DNA of 32,588 bases. Origin: Neomegalonema sp. Its GTDB lineage: Bacteria; Pseudomonadota; Alphaproteobacteria; Rhodobacterales; Rhodobacteraceae. How positions within the stretch are numbered: the first letter of the stretch is position 1; the number at the start of each line of letters is the position of its first letter. Location: NCBI GenBank assembly GCA_022760355.1, contig JALEGB010000001.1, positions 1 through 32,588 on the forward strand. Reading direction: 5' to 3'. Below, piece after piece: positions 8,113 to 16,919 of the stretch. The notes below the pieces were generated by a model. The model was not told where the DNA came from. It was given only the letters and a program-made list of their open reading frames with translations, and did no database searches. Position numbers and translations under genes: made by a program.

Positions 8113-8351
8113 CTTAAGTCCTCTCTTATGACGCGCTGTGTCCGCCAGAGCATGGCGAACAAGCTGTTTCATCCCCCGCCAGCACCAGGGGGCGGCGCTG
8201 GCGACGTCGCTAAATGCGCTCGGCGATGTACGCGCCTTCGCTACCGCAACGCAACGAAAACCCACTTAGGTTGCCCGAGACAGGTCAGCGACTGTGCCAT
8301 TCCTCCGAACATGACGGGGACAGCTGCGCGCCGAGGAGCGCCTAAGAGCGC
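8113..8351 (-). other. Intergenic leader between RNA polymerase and methyltransferase
   Basis: These 239 bp follow the RNA polymerase stop and precede the methyltransferase start. They hold no convincing ORF. An inverted repeat CGCCAGC (8177-8183) / GCTGGCG (8197-8203) could form a hairpin in the methyltransferase leader. A tandem 10-base repeat (GAGCGCCTAA, GAGCGCCTAG, 8336-8355) covers the polymerase stop codon. I see no run of Ts suggesting an intrinsic terminator for the polymerase gene, so read-through toward the methyltransferase is possible. Confidence 0.4.
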
Positions 8352-10925
8352 CTAGGAAAAGCAGAACTCGCTCTCCAGCACCCCCTCAAGCCGCAGCGCG
8401 CCGGATCGGGGCGGCGGCTCCACCCCATCGCGCGCGTCGAGACGCTGCGCCAGCTGCGCCGCGAAATCCGCCATCACGTCATACTGTTCATACATCTCAA
8501 CCATCGTTTCGCGGATCAGCTGAAAGAAACGCGGGGTGTCCGCCGCGTGCACGCCGAAACTGTCATGGATCAGCGCGAAGTCGCGCAGCCCTTCCTCCCA
8601 CGCGCGGGCGACAGTGAGCCGCATATGACAGCTGTCGAGCGCATGGACGAAGTTTGGCGCCACGCCCTGGCGCTGCCGCCTCTTATCCAGCTCATCTTCG
8701 GGCTCCTGCAATGTCAGCCGGATCGGCTTGCCCGCCAGAACCGCCCGAATGCGGCGCGCCCGCGTTTCACGATAGTCTTGGCGCACGATAAACCCGTCCG
8801 GCGCACGCCACACCAGCGGCTCGCCCGCATCCGCGGCCAAGCTGGCGCAGTGCTGAAGCCAGCGCATCGCCTCGGCGGCTTTGGTGACCGTCGCCTCGAT
8901 CGCCGACATCAGCCGCGTGGCGATAAATGTCGCCGCCTTAAAACCGCGCGCCTCAAACGGCCATGCTCCGCCGCCGGCGCAATGGGCCTCATAGGCCGGC
9001 GCGAGCACATCGGACAGAACCTGCTCCGCATATCCGAAGCCGCGTGCGCCATAGCCATAGGTCATGGTTGGCCGCTTGCAGAGCTTCCGATCCACGCCGA
9101 AGGACAGCCATTGCCGCGCCAGCTCCGCATTCCGTCGCGCCTCCTCGTCGGCGTCCGCCGCATCGCCGCGCTGCGCCTCCGCCTCCAGCGCGCTCCGGAC
9201 CCGCTCCGCGACCTCTTCGTAGATGTCCGCCGCCCGCCCTTCTCGCGGCGAGAGGTTGACGGCGGCGCCGCCGACTTCGTCCCGCAGCGCAAGGCTGAAA
9301 TGCTGCAGCCCTGAACAAGCGCCATCCAGCGCCACCGGCAAGTGAGATACGAACCGCGCCCCTTCCTTGCGGAAGCCCGCCCATTCAAAACAGGCGGCGA
9401 GGAACTGCCACGGTTGGTCCGCCTCCGTCCAAAACAAATCCGCTTCAGGATCTGTCGCCACCGTCAATATCCGCTCCTCATTCCGCAACACCCAAGCCGC
9501 GCGCTCCTCCAAAGGCGCCTTCGACATTTTCTCAAAATCGCCGACATTGCACAGATGGATCGCCAACCATTCGCAGCCTTCCTCCCCTAACGGCTTGCCG
9601 CGCGCAAACTGCAGCAGCCCGCGCATTGCGTCGGGCCCCTGCGGGCTGAAGGTCGGCGCTGCGTACATGCGGCCGCGGAAATCATACTGCACAGGAAAGA
9701 ACAACTTCTCGAAATGCATGTAGGTCTGCGCTTCGGAGAAGGTCCGCTCAACACTGATCCGACGCGCTCGGCGCGCCTGCTCGGCCAAGCCCCACTCCGC
9801 ACGCCGCCGCCAATGCGCGGCGCCGCCGGCCCCATCATCCGTCGGTTCCGGCGCCGGCTCCGCCGCCGGCAAAACAGCAGCGCCAGCGCCGCCATCCAAC
9901 GCCCGCCGCATCTGCGCAAGCACCGCTTTGTTCACGCGCCATGGCGTTTCTTGCGCCGCGTTCGCGGCCAGAAAGACAATGGGCGCGGCTTCAGGACGCG
10001 GCGCATCTTCTGGCTCAGCCCGCCGCCCCTGCTGCGGCTTCACCAAGCTGAGCGGGCGCACGCCGGAGGTAAGGTATCCGCCGTTTGACGCGTTTTCGAA
10101 CGGCCGCGGCGCGGCGATCATCGGTGCGCGAATGGGGCGAACGCTGGCGCCAAGCGCGACCAGTTTGGCGACCTCTTCACGCTTCCGAGCTGTGGCGACA
10201 ATCCGCCACTCCGTCCGCTCATCGCCAACCCGAACGCTTTTCGCTTCAAATTCAGGGACCAGCTCCAACGCCAGGTCAATCAGCTTCACGCCCACCAGCT
10301 CCATTTCGCGCTTGGTCCATGGGGTCCAGGGGGCCTTCAGCGCGTCCGCCGCCCGTGCGAGCATCGCTTTGCGGGCGCGCCGCCGGGATTTACGCGATAG
10401 GGCGCGCAGCAGCCGATCCGTCGCCTGCCGATCCAACGCGCGCATTGCTTCGAACCGAGCCTCCTCCTCGATCAAAGCGCCAAGCTCACAGGCCGCCCGA
10501 GAGAGCGGCGTCTCAACGCTGAGGCCATCGGCCAGCACCCGCAGCGTCAGGAGCGCGGCCTTCACCGCCGGCGTCTCGCGCAGCTTCACAGCGGCTTCTG
10601 GTTTCCGCCCCTTCCCGGCGGCGTCCACTTCCGCCAAATACGCCTCGATTGCAGCGGCGAGCGGCGTTACCGCGCCCTCAACAACCTGCCGCCCATACCT
10701 CAGCTCCGACTCCGCCCGGCGCTCAATCGCGCCCTCGACGCGTTTACACGCCATATCCCGGGAAAGGACATCCAGATCAAGTTCAAGCGCAGCCTGTTGT
10801 GCGAACAAATCCCGCCAGGGCGCAAGGCCGCCAGCATCGCAGCGTCGCAGCTCATCTACATTTATATCCTTAATGGGATGCGACTCCGCCAAAACTGGCT
10901 CATTTTGCGTAGTCTTCTCGCTCAT
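8352..10925 (-). CDS. T7-family single-subunit DNA-directed RNA polymerase
   Basis: An 857-aa phage-type RNA polymerase (T7 is 883 aa), able in that family to start, elongate and terminate at its own promoters without sigma factors. Motifs in order: GGYLTSGVRPLSLV at 282-295; PVQYDFRGRMYAAPTFSPQG at 411-430; LPVALDGACSGLQHFS at 529-544 with catalytic Asp534 (T7 Asp537); CKRPTMTYGYG at 616-626 with Lys617 and Tyr625 (T7 Lys631, Tyr639); GVAPNFVHALDSCH at 754-767; ALIHDSFG at 784-791 with Asp788 (T7 Asp812); C-terminal ESEFCFS, equivalent to the T7 ending. All key catalytic residues are present. In the specificity loop (about 725-737) T7 Arg746 is kept, but Asn748, Arg756 and Gln758 appear to be Arg, Ile and Leu. 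The ATG at 10925 follows CAGGAGAAG. The gene is undamaged, though it lies among chromosomal genes. Confidence 0.96.
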   Translation of the reverse strand: MSEKTTQNEPVLAESHPIKDINVDELRRCDAGGLAPWRDLFAQQAALELDLDVLSRDMACKRVEGAIERRAESELRYGRQVVEGAVTPLAAAIEAYLAEVDAAGKGRKPEAAVKLRETPAVKAALLTLRVLADGLSVETPLSRAACELGALIEEEARFEAMRALDRQATDRLLRALSRKSRRRARKAMLARAADALKAPWTPWTKREMELVGVKLIDLALELVPEFEAKSVRVGDERTEWRIVATARKREEVAKLVALGASVRPIRAPMIAAPRPFENASNGGYLTSGVRPLSLVKPQQGRRAEPEDAPRPEAAPIVFLAANAAQETPWRVNKAVLAQMRRALDGGAGAAVLPAAEPAPEPTDDGAGGAAHWRRRAEWGLAEQARRARRISVERTFSEAQTYMHFEKLFFPVQYDFRGRMYAAPTFSPQGPDAMRGLLQFARGKPLGEEGCEWLAIHLCNVGDFEKMSKAPLEERAAWVLRNEERILTVATDPEADLFWTEADQPWQFLAACFEWAGFRKEGARFVSHLPVALDGACSGLQHFSLALRDEVGGAAVNLSPREGRAADIYEEVAERVRSALEAEAQRGDAADADEEARRNAELARQWLSFGVDRKLCKRPTMTYGYGARGFGYAEQVLSDVLAPAYEAHCAGGGAWPFEARGFKAATFIATRLMSAIEATVTKAAEAMRWLQHCASLAADAGEPLVWRAPDGFIVRQDYRETRARRIRAVLAGKPIRLTLQEPEDELDKRRQRQGVAPNFVHALDSCHMRLTVARAWEEGLRDFALIHDSFGVHAADTPRFFQLIRETMVEMYEQYDVMADFAAQLAQRLDARDGVEPPPRSGALRLEGVLESEFCFS

Positions 10926-11020
10926 CGTCTTCTCCTGAAACATTTTTACGGCGCGAACAACTCGCCCAGACGGGACAATCCCCAATGTTGAGTTAATCGA
11001 AGGTGAACAAGGACGGGATA

Positions 11021-11039
11021 TGGGCACAAAATGTGCCCA
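11021..11039. promoter_or_regulatory. Perfect dyad upstream of the RNA polymerase gene (operator candidate)
   Basis: TGGGCACA-AAA-TGTGCCCA is a perfect 8-bp inverted repeat with a 3-base spacer, 96-114 bp upstream of the polymerase ATG. Its size and symmetry fit a binding site for a dimeric repressor or activator. As RNA it would also form a hairpin, but no T-run follows. No second copy was noticed elsewhere in the window. Confidence 0.5.
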
Positions 11040-11087
11040 GCCATCGCTCAAATTGGCGCTGCAATGAGGTAAAATAGCACCGCGTCA

Positions 11088-11133
11088 GCTTGTGAGCCGG
11101 CGACGGGGACGCTAAGGCAGCTCCCAAACAAGC
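11088..11133. other. Possible structured leader in the gcvT/RNA polymerase divergent region
   Basis: GCTTGT (11088-11093) can pair with ACAAGC (11128-11133), enclosing an inner GGGA/TCCC pairing. It lies 213-258 bases upstream of gcvT. It does not show the conserved cores of the glycine riboswitch, which often controls gcvT, and I could not assign it to another family. The element could equally be chance pairing in GC-rich DNA, or act on the opposite strand in the polymerase leader. Confidence 0.25.
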
Positions 11134-11147
11134 CCGCCAACGCCTTC

Positions 11148-11170
11148 TTTCCCTTTAGGGGACCCTATTT
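11148..11170 (-). promoter_or_regulatory. Candidate T3-like promoter for the phage-type RNA polymerase gene
   Basis: On the minus strand this stretch ends CTAAAGGGAAA and matches the T3 promoter consensus at about 14 of 23 positions, including the start A-A-x-T-A and the C-x-CTAAAGGGA block. The predicted start is the complement of 11153, giving a 228-base leader before the polymerase ATG. Such a site would let the polymerase transcribe its own gene. The core CCCTAAAGGG is almost palindromic, so direction is not certain. Function is inference. Confidence 0.4.
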
Positions 11171-11182
11171 ACAGAAGGTTAA
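11168..11182. promoter_or_regulatory. CtrA-like box between RNA polymerase gene and gcvT
   Basis: TTTA-CAGAAGG-TTAA on the plus strand reads TTAA-N7-TAAA on the minus strand, seven of eight matches to the alphaproteobacterial CtrA consensus TTAA-N7-TTAA. It lies immediately upstream of the T3-like motif. The match is short and could be chance, though the surrounding DNA is GC-rich, which makes TTAA pairs uncommon. Confidence 0.3.
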
Positions 11183-11345
11183 TTTCACCGCCGCGAACGC
11201 CGCCCAACCCGCCGCCGCCAACCGCCGCAACGGCGCGCCTCCGAAACAAAAAAGCGAGACAAAAAAGATCGCATCAAACAGTTGCGAAGTTCGCCTTCCC
11301 AGCCGAACCTCAAAGCATCCATTCGCGCTCAAAGGAAATCACTCG

Positions 11346-12485
11346 ATGAACGAAACCGCGCTGCGCCAAACGCCGCTCCACAGTTTGCACGCAAGGTTGG
11401 GCGCGCGCTTTACGCCATTCGCAGGCTACGAGATGCCCGCGCAGTTCAAGGATGGCGTGCTGAAGGAGCATCTGCACACGCGCGACGCCGCGGGCCTGTT
11501 CGACATCAGCCATATGGGCGCGCTGAAAGTCGTCGCGAAAAACGGCGATATGAAAGATGCGGCGCTGGCCCTGGAGCAGGTCGCGCCCGTGGACGTCGTC
11601 AATCTGAAAGCCGGCCGGCAACGCTACGCGGTTCTCACCAACGATGCGGGCGGCGTCCTCGATGATCTCATGATCGCCAATCTCGGCGACTGCTTTGTGC
11701 TGGTTGTAAACGCGGCGACAAAAGAAGCGGACCTGGCGCATCTGCAAGACGAAATCGGAGAAGATTGCGCCATTCAGCCGATGGACCGTCTCGCCCTGAT
11801 CGCGCTGCAAGGCCCCCGCGCGGAAGAAGCGCTCAGCCCGCTCGCGCCGGACATTCAGCAGATGCGGTTCATGGATGTGAGAATGATGGAGATCGACGGC
11901 GTTGCAATGATGGCTTCGCGCTCCGGCTATACGGGCGAGGACGGGTTCGAAATCGCCGCGCCGATCGAGAAGGTTGAGGCGCTGTGCGAGAAACTGCTGG
12001 CGCAGGACGCTGTTGCGCCAATCGGCCTGGGCGCCCGCGACTCGCTCCGCCTCGAAGCCGGTTTGTGCCTCTACGGCGCCGACCTCGACACGAACACAAC
12101 CCCGATCGAGGCCGCGCTGGAATGGTCGATCCAAAAAGCCCGCCGTCGCGGCGGCGCCCGCGAAGGCGGCTTCCCAGGCGACGACGTTATTTTGGCGCAA
12201 CTGGAAAATGGCGCAGCACGGCGCCGCGTCGGCCTGAAAGCCGAAGGGCGCGCACCGGTTCGCGCCGGCGCGCAGCTATATGCCGATGAAAACGGCTCAA
12301 CCCCAATTGGCGTCGTCACTTCTGGCGGCTTCGGGCCAACCCTCGCCGCGCCGGTCGCCATGGGCTATGTACCCGCCCAACACGCTACAGCGGACGCGCG
12401 TTTATTCGCGGAGGTGCGCGGCAAGCGCCTGCCAATGATTGTAGCCGCGACGCCCTTCGCGCCGCATCGCTACAAACGCAACTGA
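11346..12485 (+). CDS. gcvT: Glycine cleavage system aminomethyltransferase (T protein)
   Basis: A 379-aa T protein, which takes the aminomethyl group from lipoyl-H protein and gives 5,10-methylenetetrahydrofolate and ammonia. Family landmarks: LHARLGARFTPFAGYEMPAQ near residues 13-32, LFDISHMGALKV, QRYAVLTNDAGGVLDDLMI, ALQGPRAE, SRSGYTGEDGFEI, and GLGARDSLRLEAGLCLYGAD. Length is normal. The ATG follows AAAGGAAATCACTCG. It is the first gene of gcvTHP, with the H protein gene 15 bp downstream. The 420 bp upstream is shared with the divergent RNA polymerase gene and shows no glycine riboswitch core that I can identify. Confidence 0.97.
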   Translation: MNETALRQTPLHSLHARLGARFTPFAGYEMPAQFKDGVLKEHLHTRDAAGLFDISHMGALKVVAKNGDMKDAALALEQVAPVDVVNLKAGRQRYAVLTNDAGGVLDDLMIANLGDCFVLVVNAATKEADLAHLQDEIGEDCAIQPMDRLALIALQGPRAEEALSPLAPDIQQMRFMDVRMMEIDGVAMMASRSGYTGEDGFEIAAPIEKVEALCEKLLAQDAVAPIGLGARDSLRLEAGLCLYGADLDTNTTPIEAALEWSIQKARRRGGAREGGFPGDDVILAQLENGAARRRVGLKAEGRAPVRAGAQLYADENGSTPIGVVTSGGFGPTLAAPVAMGYVPAQHATADARLFAEVRGKRLPMIVAATPFAPHRYKRN

Positions 12486-12500
12486 AGGAGAGACTGGGGC

Positions 12501-12866
12501 ATGCTGAAATTTACCGAAGATCATGAATGGGTCCGCGTTGAAGGCGACATCGCGACCGTCGGCATCACTGAACACGCGACCGTTCAGCTGGGCGACCTCG
12601 TCTTTGTTGAGCTGCCGGAAGTGGGCGCAACTTTTGACAAAGGCGGCGATGCGGCCACGGTTGAATCGGTCAAGGCGGCGTCCGACGTATACGCCCCCCT
12701 GGCCGGCGCGATCACCGAGGTGAACCAAGCGATTGTTGACGAGCCCGCCAAGGTGAACCAGGACCCGGCTGGCGAGGGCTGGCTGTTTAAGATGAAACTG
12801 GACAATACCGCCGATGCGGACAGCTTGCTGGATGAAGCCGCCTATAAGGCCCTGATCGGCGCCTGA
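12501..12866 (+). CDS. gcvH: Glycine cleavage system H protein
   Basis: A 121-aa lipoyl carrier that shuttles the aminomethyl intermediate between P, T and L proteins. The lipoylated lysine is Lys58 in [17 protein letters not shown], and the N-terminal [20 protein letters not shown] is typical. AAGGAGAGACTGGGGC precedes the ATG. It is placed between gcvT and gcvP with short gaps, in a normal operon order. Confidence 0.97.
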   Translation: MLKFTEDHEWVRVEGDIATVGITEHATVQLGDLVFVELPEVGATFDKGGDAATVESVKAASDVYAPLAGAITEVNQAIVDEPAKVNQDPAGEGWLFKMKLDNTADADSLLDEAAYKALIGA

Positions 12867-12901
12867 CGCCGCCCCCAAAGCTCCGCAACGCCACGAACAG
12901 G

Positions 12902-15766
12902 ATGACCATGACTTTCGCGCTGACCGACTATGAGCCCTACGACTTCGCCAACCGTCGCCATATCGGGCCCTCGCCTGAGGAGATGAAAGCGATGCTCGAT
13001 ACGGTCGGCGCGAGCAGTCTCGACGCGCTGATCGACGAGACCGCGCCTCAGGCCATTCGCCAAGACGCGCCCCTGGCCTGGGGCGACGCGCTCTCGGAAG
13101 GCGCGGCGTTGGAGCGTATTCGCGAAACCGCCGACAAAAACCGCGTGCTCGCCTCGATGATCGGGCAAGGCTATTATGGCGCGATCACGCCGCCGGCGAT
13201 TCTGCGCAATGTCATTGAGAACCCAGCCTGGTACACCGCCTATACGCCGTACCAGCCGGAGATCAGCCAGGGACGCCTGGAAGCCCTGATCAACTATCAG
13301 ACCATGATCATCGATCTGACCGGGCTGGAGATTGCGAACGCCTCGCTGCTCGATGAAGCAACGGCCGCCGCCGAAGCGATGACGATGGCGAAACGCTCCG
13401 CCAAATCAAAGGCGAACGCATTTTTCGTCGACGACCGGCTGCACCCGCAGAATATCGCTGTGATTGAAACCCGAGCCGAACCACTCGGCATTGAGATCAT
13501 CAAAGGCGATCCGGAACAAGACCTGCAGCCCGACCAAGTGTTCGGGGCAATATTTCAGTATCCAGGCACCGACGGCGCCTGCCGAGATTTTTCTGATCTC
13601 ATCGCCCAGCTGCACGCCGCGCAAGCGCTGGCGACGGTAATCGCCGACCCTATGGCGCTGGTTCTGCTGAAAAGCCCCGGGGAAATGGGGGCCGATATCG
13701 CCGTCGGCTCGACGCAGCGCTTCGGCGTGCCGATGGGATTTGGCGGCCCGCATGCGGCCTACATGGCCTGCCGCGACGCCTATAAGCGAGCGATGCCTGG
13801 CCGCATCGTCGGCGTCTCGATCGATGCGCGCGGAACCAAAGCCTACCGGCTGGCGCTGCAGACGCGGGAGCAGCATATTCGGCGTGAAAAAGCGACGTCG
13901 AACGTCTGCACCGCTCAGGCGCTGCTGGCGGTGGTCGCCTCAATGTACGCCGTGTTCCATGGGCCTAAGGGCCTGAAAGCAATTGCGCAGAAAATTCACT
14001 TCAAAGCGGCGCAACTTGCAAACGGGCTTGAGACGCTCGGCTTCACCCCCGAACCCGCCCATTTCTTCGACACGATCACGGTGAAGGTCGGCGCGCTGCA
14101 GGGCGTTATTCTCAAAGCCGCCGCGGCGAACGGCGTTAATCTGCGCCGTTTGGGTGAGAACCGGATTGGCCTTAGCGTCGATGAAACGACGCGCCCCAGC
14201 GATATCGAGGCGGTTTGGCGCGCCTTCGGCGGTGAGATGAGCGCCGATCGACCGGGCGAGACGCCGCCGCATCGGCTGCCGCCACAGCTGCTGCGCGAAA
14301 GCGGATATCTGGAGCATCCGATCTTCCATATGAACCGGGCGGAAGCGGAGATGACCCGCTATATGCGCCGGCTTTCAGATCGCGACCTCGCCCTGGATCG
14401 GGCGATGATCCCGCTTGGCTCCTGCACCATGAAGCTCAACGCGACTGCGGAGATGATCCCGATCAGCTGGCGCGGCTTCAACGAGCTGCACCCGTTCGCG
14501 CCATCGGATCAAACCGAAGGCTACCGCGAGCTGCTGGAGGATCTCAGCGATAAACTGCTGCAGGCGACCGGTTATGACGCGATTTCGATGCAGCCGAACT
14601 CCGGCGCTCAGGGTGAATATGCCGGCCTGCTGACGATCCGCAGCTACCACAAATCCCGCGGCGAGGCGCACCGAGACGTCTGCCTGATCCCGGTAAACGC
14701 GCATGGCACCAATCCGGCGTCGGCGCAGATGGTCGGGATGAAGGTGGTTGTGGTGAAGTGCGACGATCGCGGCGATATCGATCTTGCCGATTTCCGCGCC
14801 AAAGCGGAACAGCATCGCGACCGCCTCTCCGCCTGCATGATCACCTACCCGTCCACCCACGGCGTGTTTGAGGAAAATGTCCGCGAAGTGTGCGCGATCA
14901 CCCATGCGAATGGCGGCCAAGTCTATATCGACGGCGCAAATCTCAATGCGATGGTGGGCATTGCCCGACCAGCGGATGTTGGCGGCGATGTCAGCCACCT
15001 GAACCTGCATAAAACCTTCTGCATTCCCCATGGCGGCGGCGGGCCAGGCATGGGGCCGATCGGGGTGAAGGCGCATCTGGCCGCGTATCTGCCCGGCCAT
15101 ATTGAGACGGACGGCCGCCCTGGCGCGGTTTCGGCCGCGCCCTATGGCTCAACATCGATCCTGCCGATCTCCTGGGCCTACTGCTTAATGATGGGCGGCG
15201 AGGGTCTGACACAGGCGACGAAGGTGGCCATTCTGTCGGCGAACTACATCGCGAAACGGCTGGAAGGCGCCTATGACGTGCTGTTCACCTCAACCACCGG
15301 CCGCGTTGCGCATGAGTGCATCATCGACACCCGACCGCTGCAAGCCAGCGCCGGCGTGACGGTGGATGACATTGCGAAACGGTTGATCGATAGCGGCTTC
15401 CATGCGCCGACCATGAGCTGGCCCGTCGCCGGCACTCTGATGATCGAGCCAACGGAATCGGAGCCAAAAGCGGAGCTCGACCGGTTCTGCGACGCGATGC
15501 TCTCGATCCGTGCAGAGGCGCGCGCGATTGAGGAGGGGCGGATTGATCGCGAGAACAATCCGCTCAAGCACGCGCCGCACACAATGGCGGATCTGGTCGG
15601 CGAGTGGGATCGGCCCTACAGCCGCGAACAAGCCTGCTTCCCGCCCGGCGCGTTCCGGGTCGACAAATACTGGGCGCCGGTCAACCGGATCGACAATGTC
15701 TATGGCGATCGCAACCTGGTCTGCGCCTGCCCGCCGCTGGAGGAATATGAGGAGGCGGCCGAGTAA
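12902..15766 (+). CDS. gcvP: Glycine dehydrogenase (decarboxylating), P protein
   Basis: A 954-aa pyridoxal-phosphate enzyme that decarboxylates glycine and loads the aminomethyl group onto H protein. It is the fused single-chain type (E. coli 957 aa). The N-terminus [14 protein letters not shown], the central [20 protein letters not shown], the [13 protein letters not shown] loop, and the PLP-lysine motif [21 protein letters not shown] broken only by convention (Lys about 704) are all present. Two in-frame ATGs compete: 12902, and 12908, which has AGGA five bases upstream and is probably the real start. The L protein is not in the window and is shared with other complexes in most bacteria. 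Confidence 0.97.
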   Translation: MTMTFALTDYEPYDFANRRHIGPSPEEMKAMLDTVGASSLDALIDETAPQAIRQDAPLAWGDALSEGAALERIRETADKNRVLASMIGQGYYGAITPPAILRNVIENPAWYTAYTPYQPEISQGRLEALINYQTMIIDLTGLEIANASLLDEATAAAEAMTMAKRSAKSKANAFFVDDRLHPQNIAVIETRAEPLGIEIIKGDPEQDLQPDQVFGAIFQYPGTDGACRDFSDLIAQLHAAQALATVIADPMALVLLKSPGEMGADIAVGSTQRFGVPMGFGGPHAAYMACRDAYKRAMPGRIVGVSIDARGTKAYRLALQTREQHIRREKATSNVCTAQALLAVVASMYAVFHGPKGLKAIAQKIHFKAAQLANGLETLGFTPEPAHFFDTITVKVGALQGVILKAAAANGVNLRRLGENRIGLSVDETTRPSDIEAVWRAFGGEMSADRPGETPPHRLPPQLLRESGYLEHPIFHMNRAEAEMTRYMRRLSDRDLALDRAMIPLGSCTMKLNATAEMIPISWRGFNELHPFAPSDQTEGYRELLEDLSDKLLQATGYDAISMQPNSGAQGEYAGLLTIRSYHKSRGEAHRDVCLIPVNAHGTNPASAQMVGMKVVVVKCDDRGDIDLADFRAKAEQHRDRLSACMITYPSTHGVFEENVREVCAITHANGGQVYIDGANLNAMVGIARPADVGGDVSHLNLHKTFCIPHGGGGPGMGPIGVKAHLAAYLPGHIETDGRPGAVSAAPYGSTSILPISWAYCLMMGGEGLTQATKVAILSANYIAKRLEGAYDVLFTSTTGRVAHECIIDTRPLQASAGVTVDDIAKRLIDSGFHAPTMSWPVAGTLMIEPTESEPKAELDRFCDAMLSIRAEARAIEEGRIDRENNPLKHAPHTMADLVGEWDRPYSREQACFPPGAFRVDKYWAPVNRIDNVYGDRNLVCACPPLEEYEEAAE

Positions 15767-15779
15767 GCCGCATCCACGC

Positions 15780-15805
15780 CGGGCGCCGGCGCTGAGAGGC
15801 GCCCG
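15780..15805. terminator. Hairpin between convergent gcvP and the next gene
   Basis: CGGGCGCC (15780-15787) and GGCGCCCG (15798-15805) form an 8-bp perfect stem with a 10-base loop, 13 bp after the gcvP stop. A second GTCCG/CGGAC pairing follows. There is no T-run, so intrinsic termination is uncertain, but the position between convergent genes fits. Confidence 0.45.
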
Positions 15806-15844
15806 ACCGTCCGTGCTGCGGGGGCGGCGGACGCCTTCCCGCCC

Positions 15845-16852
15845 CTACGCGCCAGGGTTTTCCGAGTTGCGCTCGATCCGCTCGACGACATCCGCTGGCC
15901 ACGCCCCATCATCCTTCAGCGGGAAAGGATCATCAGGCTCCGCAACCTCGTCGGGCAGCGCCACGTCCCAATTGTAGGGCGGGCGGGAAATGCGCCAGGT
16001 CCAGTCGATATTCTCCTGCGGCAGCGCGATCCGACGCGGATCGCTTTTACGCTGCTGCCGGACATAGTCGATCCGGACTGTCTCATCCTCAACCAGCTGC
16101 GCTTCAAGCTGTGGAACGCGCTGCAGGGCTCTGAACAGCGATCGGGCGGTCCGATAGCAAACCGTGACGCCATTGCTCCGACGCGCGCCTTGTTCGAGGG
16201 GCGCGCCGCCCGCGCCGACCCCATGCAGCATCCCCTCAATCAAGTCGATCGGCTGCCCACAGGACCGCGCTAAAATCGATCGAGCCGAGACGTCGTCTGA
16301 CTTGCAGGCGTGCTTGAAATAGGTCTTGGCAATCTCGAACAGCTGCTCAAAGCGATGAAAATAGTAAATGCAAGCCGCGATGCCGTGCCAAGGGACCCGT
16401 ATTGTCACCTGCGCGCCAGGGGGCTGCCCGGCCAAATAGGAGCTCAGCGGCTCCTCCGGCGGCGCTTTTAGGTCCTCGGCGATCCGGTTAATGGTCAAGG
16501 CGGCGACAACGGCTTTATCCAATCGCTGCGGCCGTCCTTGCAGCGCATTTGTCAGCGCAGCTTTCGAAAACGTCTGTTCAAAAGGTCTGTCGAAGGAATT
16601 TTTCAGCGGCCGCGCCACCGCGGCGGCGGCATTCAGAAAATAGGCCTCAAAATTGCCCTCTTGAGCGTCCCGAAAGAGCTTCTCAAGCTCCGTATACCGG
16701 GTCGACATTCCGGGCAAGCGGAAGGCCGCGCGCGTCGCCGTGGCGCCGAACCACGTCGGATCATGCCGCGCGGGGTTTGCGTCCAGCAAGCGCGCCAAAT
16801 CTTGATGGGACTTGATCGAATCAGTGCCTGGCCACTCAAACAATATAATCAC
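15845..16852 (-). CDS. Uncharacterised protein, start uncertain
   Basis: About 335 aa from a GTG at 16852, which has a GGGAGG sequence about 20 bases upstream; the frame stays open to a TTG at 17011 (388 aa). I do not recognise the family. The body is soluble and mixed, with segments such as TELEKLFRDAQEGNFEAYFL, PWHGIAACIYYFHRFEQLFE, FKHACKSDDVSARSILARSC and a C-terminal ENIDWTWRISRPPYNWDVAL. The upstream extension (MLKNAFLNIFVLIFRYILL) would add a membrane-like segment, but it is encoded in very AT-rich DNA that looks like a promoter region rather than coding sequence. The gene is convergent with gcvP and divergent from the next gene. Confidence 0.65.
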   Translation of the reverse strand: MIILFEWPGTDSIKSHQDLARLLDANPARHDPTWFGATATRAAFRLPGMSTRYTELEKLFRDAQEGNFEAYFLNAAAAVARPLKNSFDRPFEQTFSKAALTNALQGRPQRLDKAVVAALTINRIAEDLKAPPEEPLSSYLAGQPPGAQVTIRVPWHGIAACIYYFHRFEQLFEIAKTYFKHACKSDDVSARSILARSCGQPIDLIEGMLHGVGAGGAPLEQGARRSNGVTVCYRTARSLFRALQRVPQLEAQLVEDETVRIDYVRQQRKSDPRRIALPQENIDWTWRISRPPYNWDVALPDEVAEPDDPFPLKDDGAWPADVVERIERNSENPGA

Positions 16853-16919
16853 CCGCGCCCACGGCGAACTGAACCTCCCATGCCCCCATACCCAGTGCTC
16901 CGGGCACTTCTGATCAATA

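Noticed and set aside
9928-10938. 336-aa open frame opposite the polymerase gene
   Set aside because: Ser/Ala/Arg-rich shadow; the polymerase frame is certain.
11041-11345. Glycine riboswitch expected upstream of gcvT
   Set aside because: I looked for the conserved cores and did not find them; only generic pairing is present.
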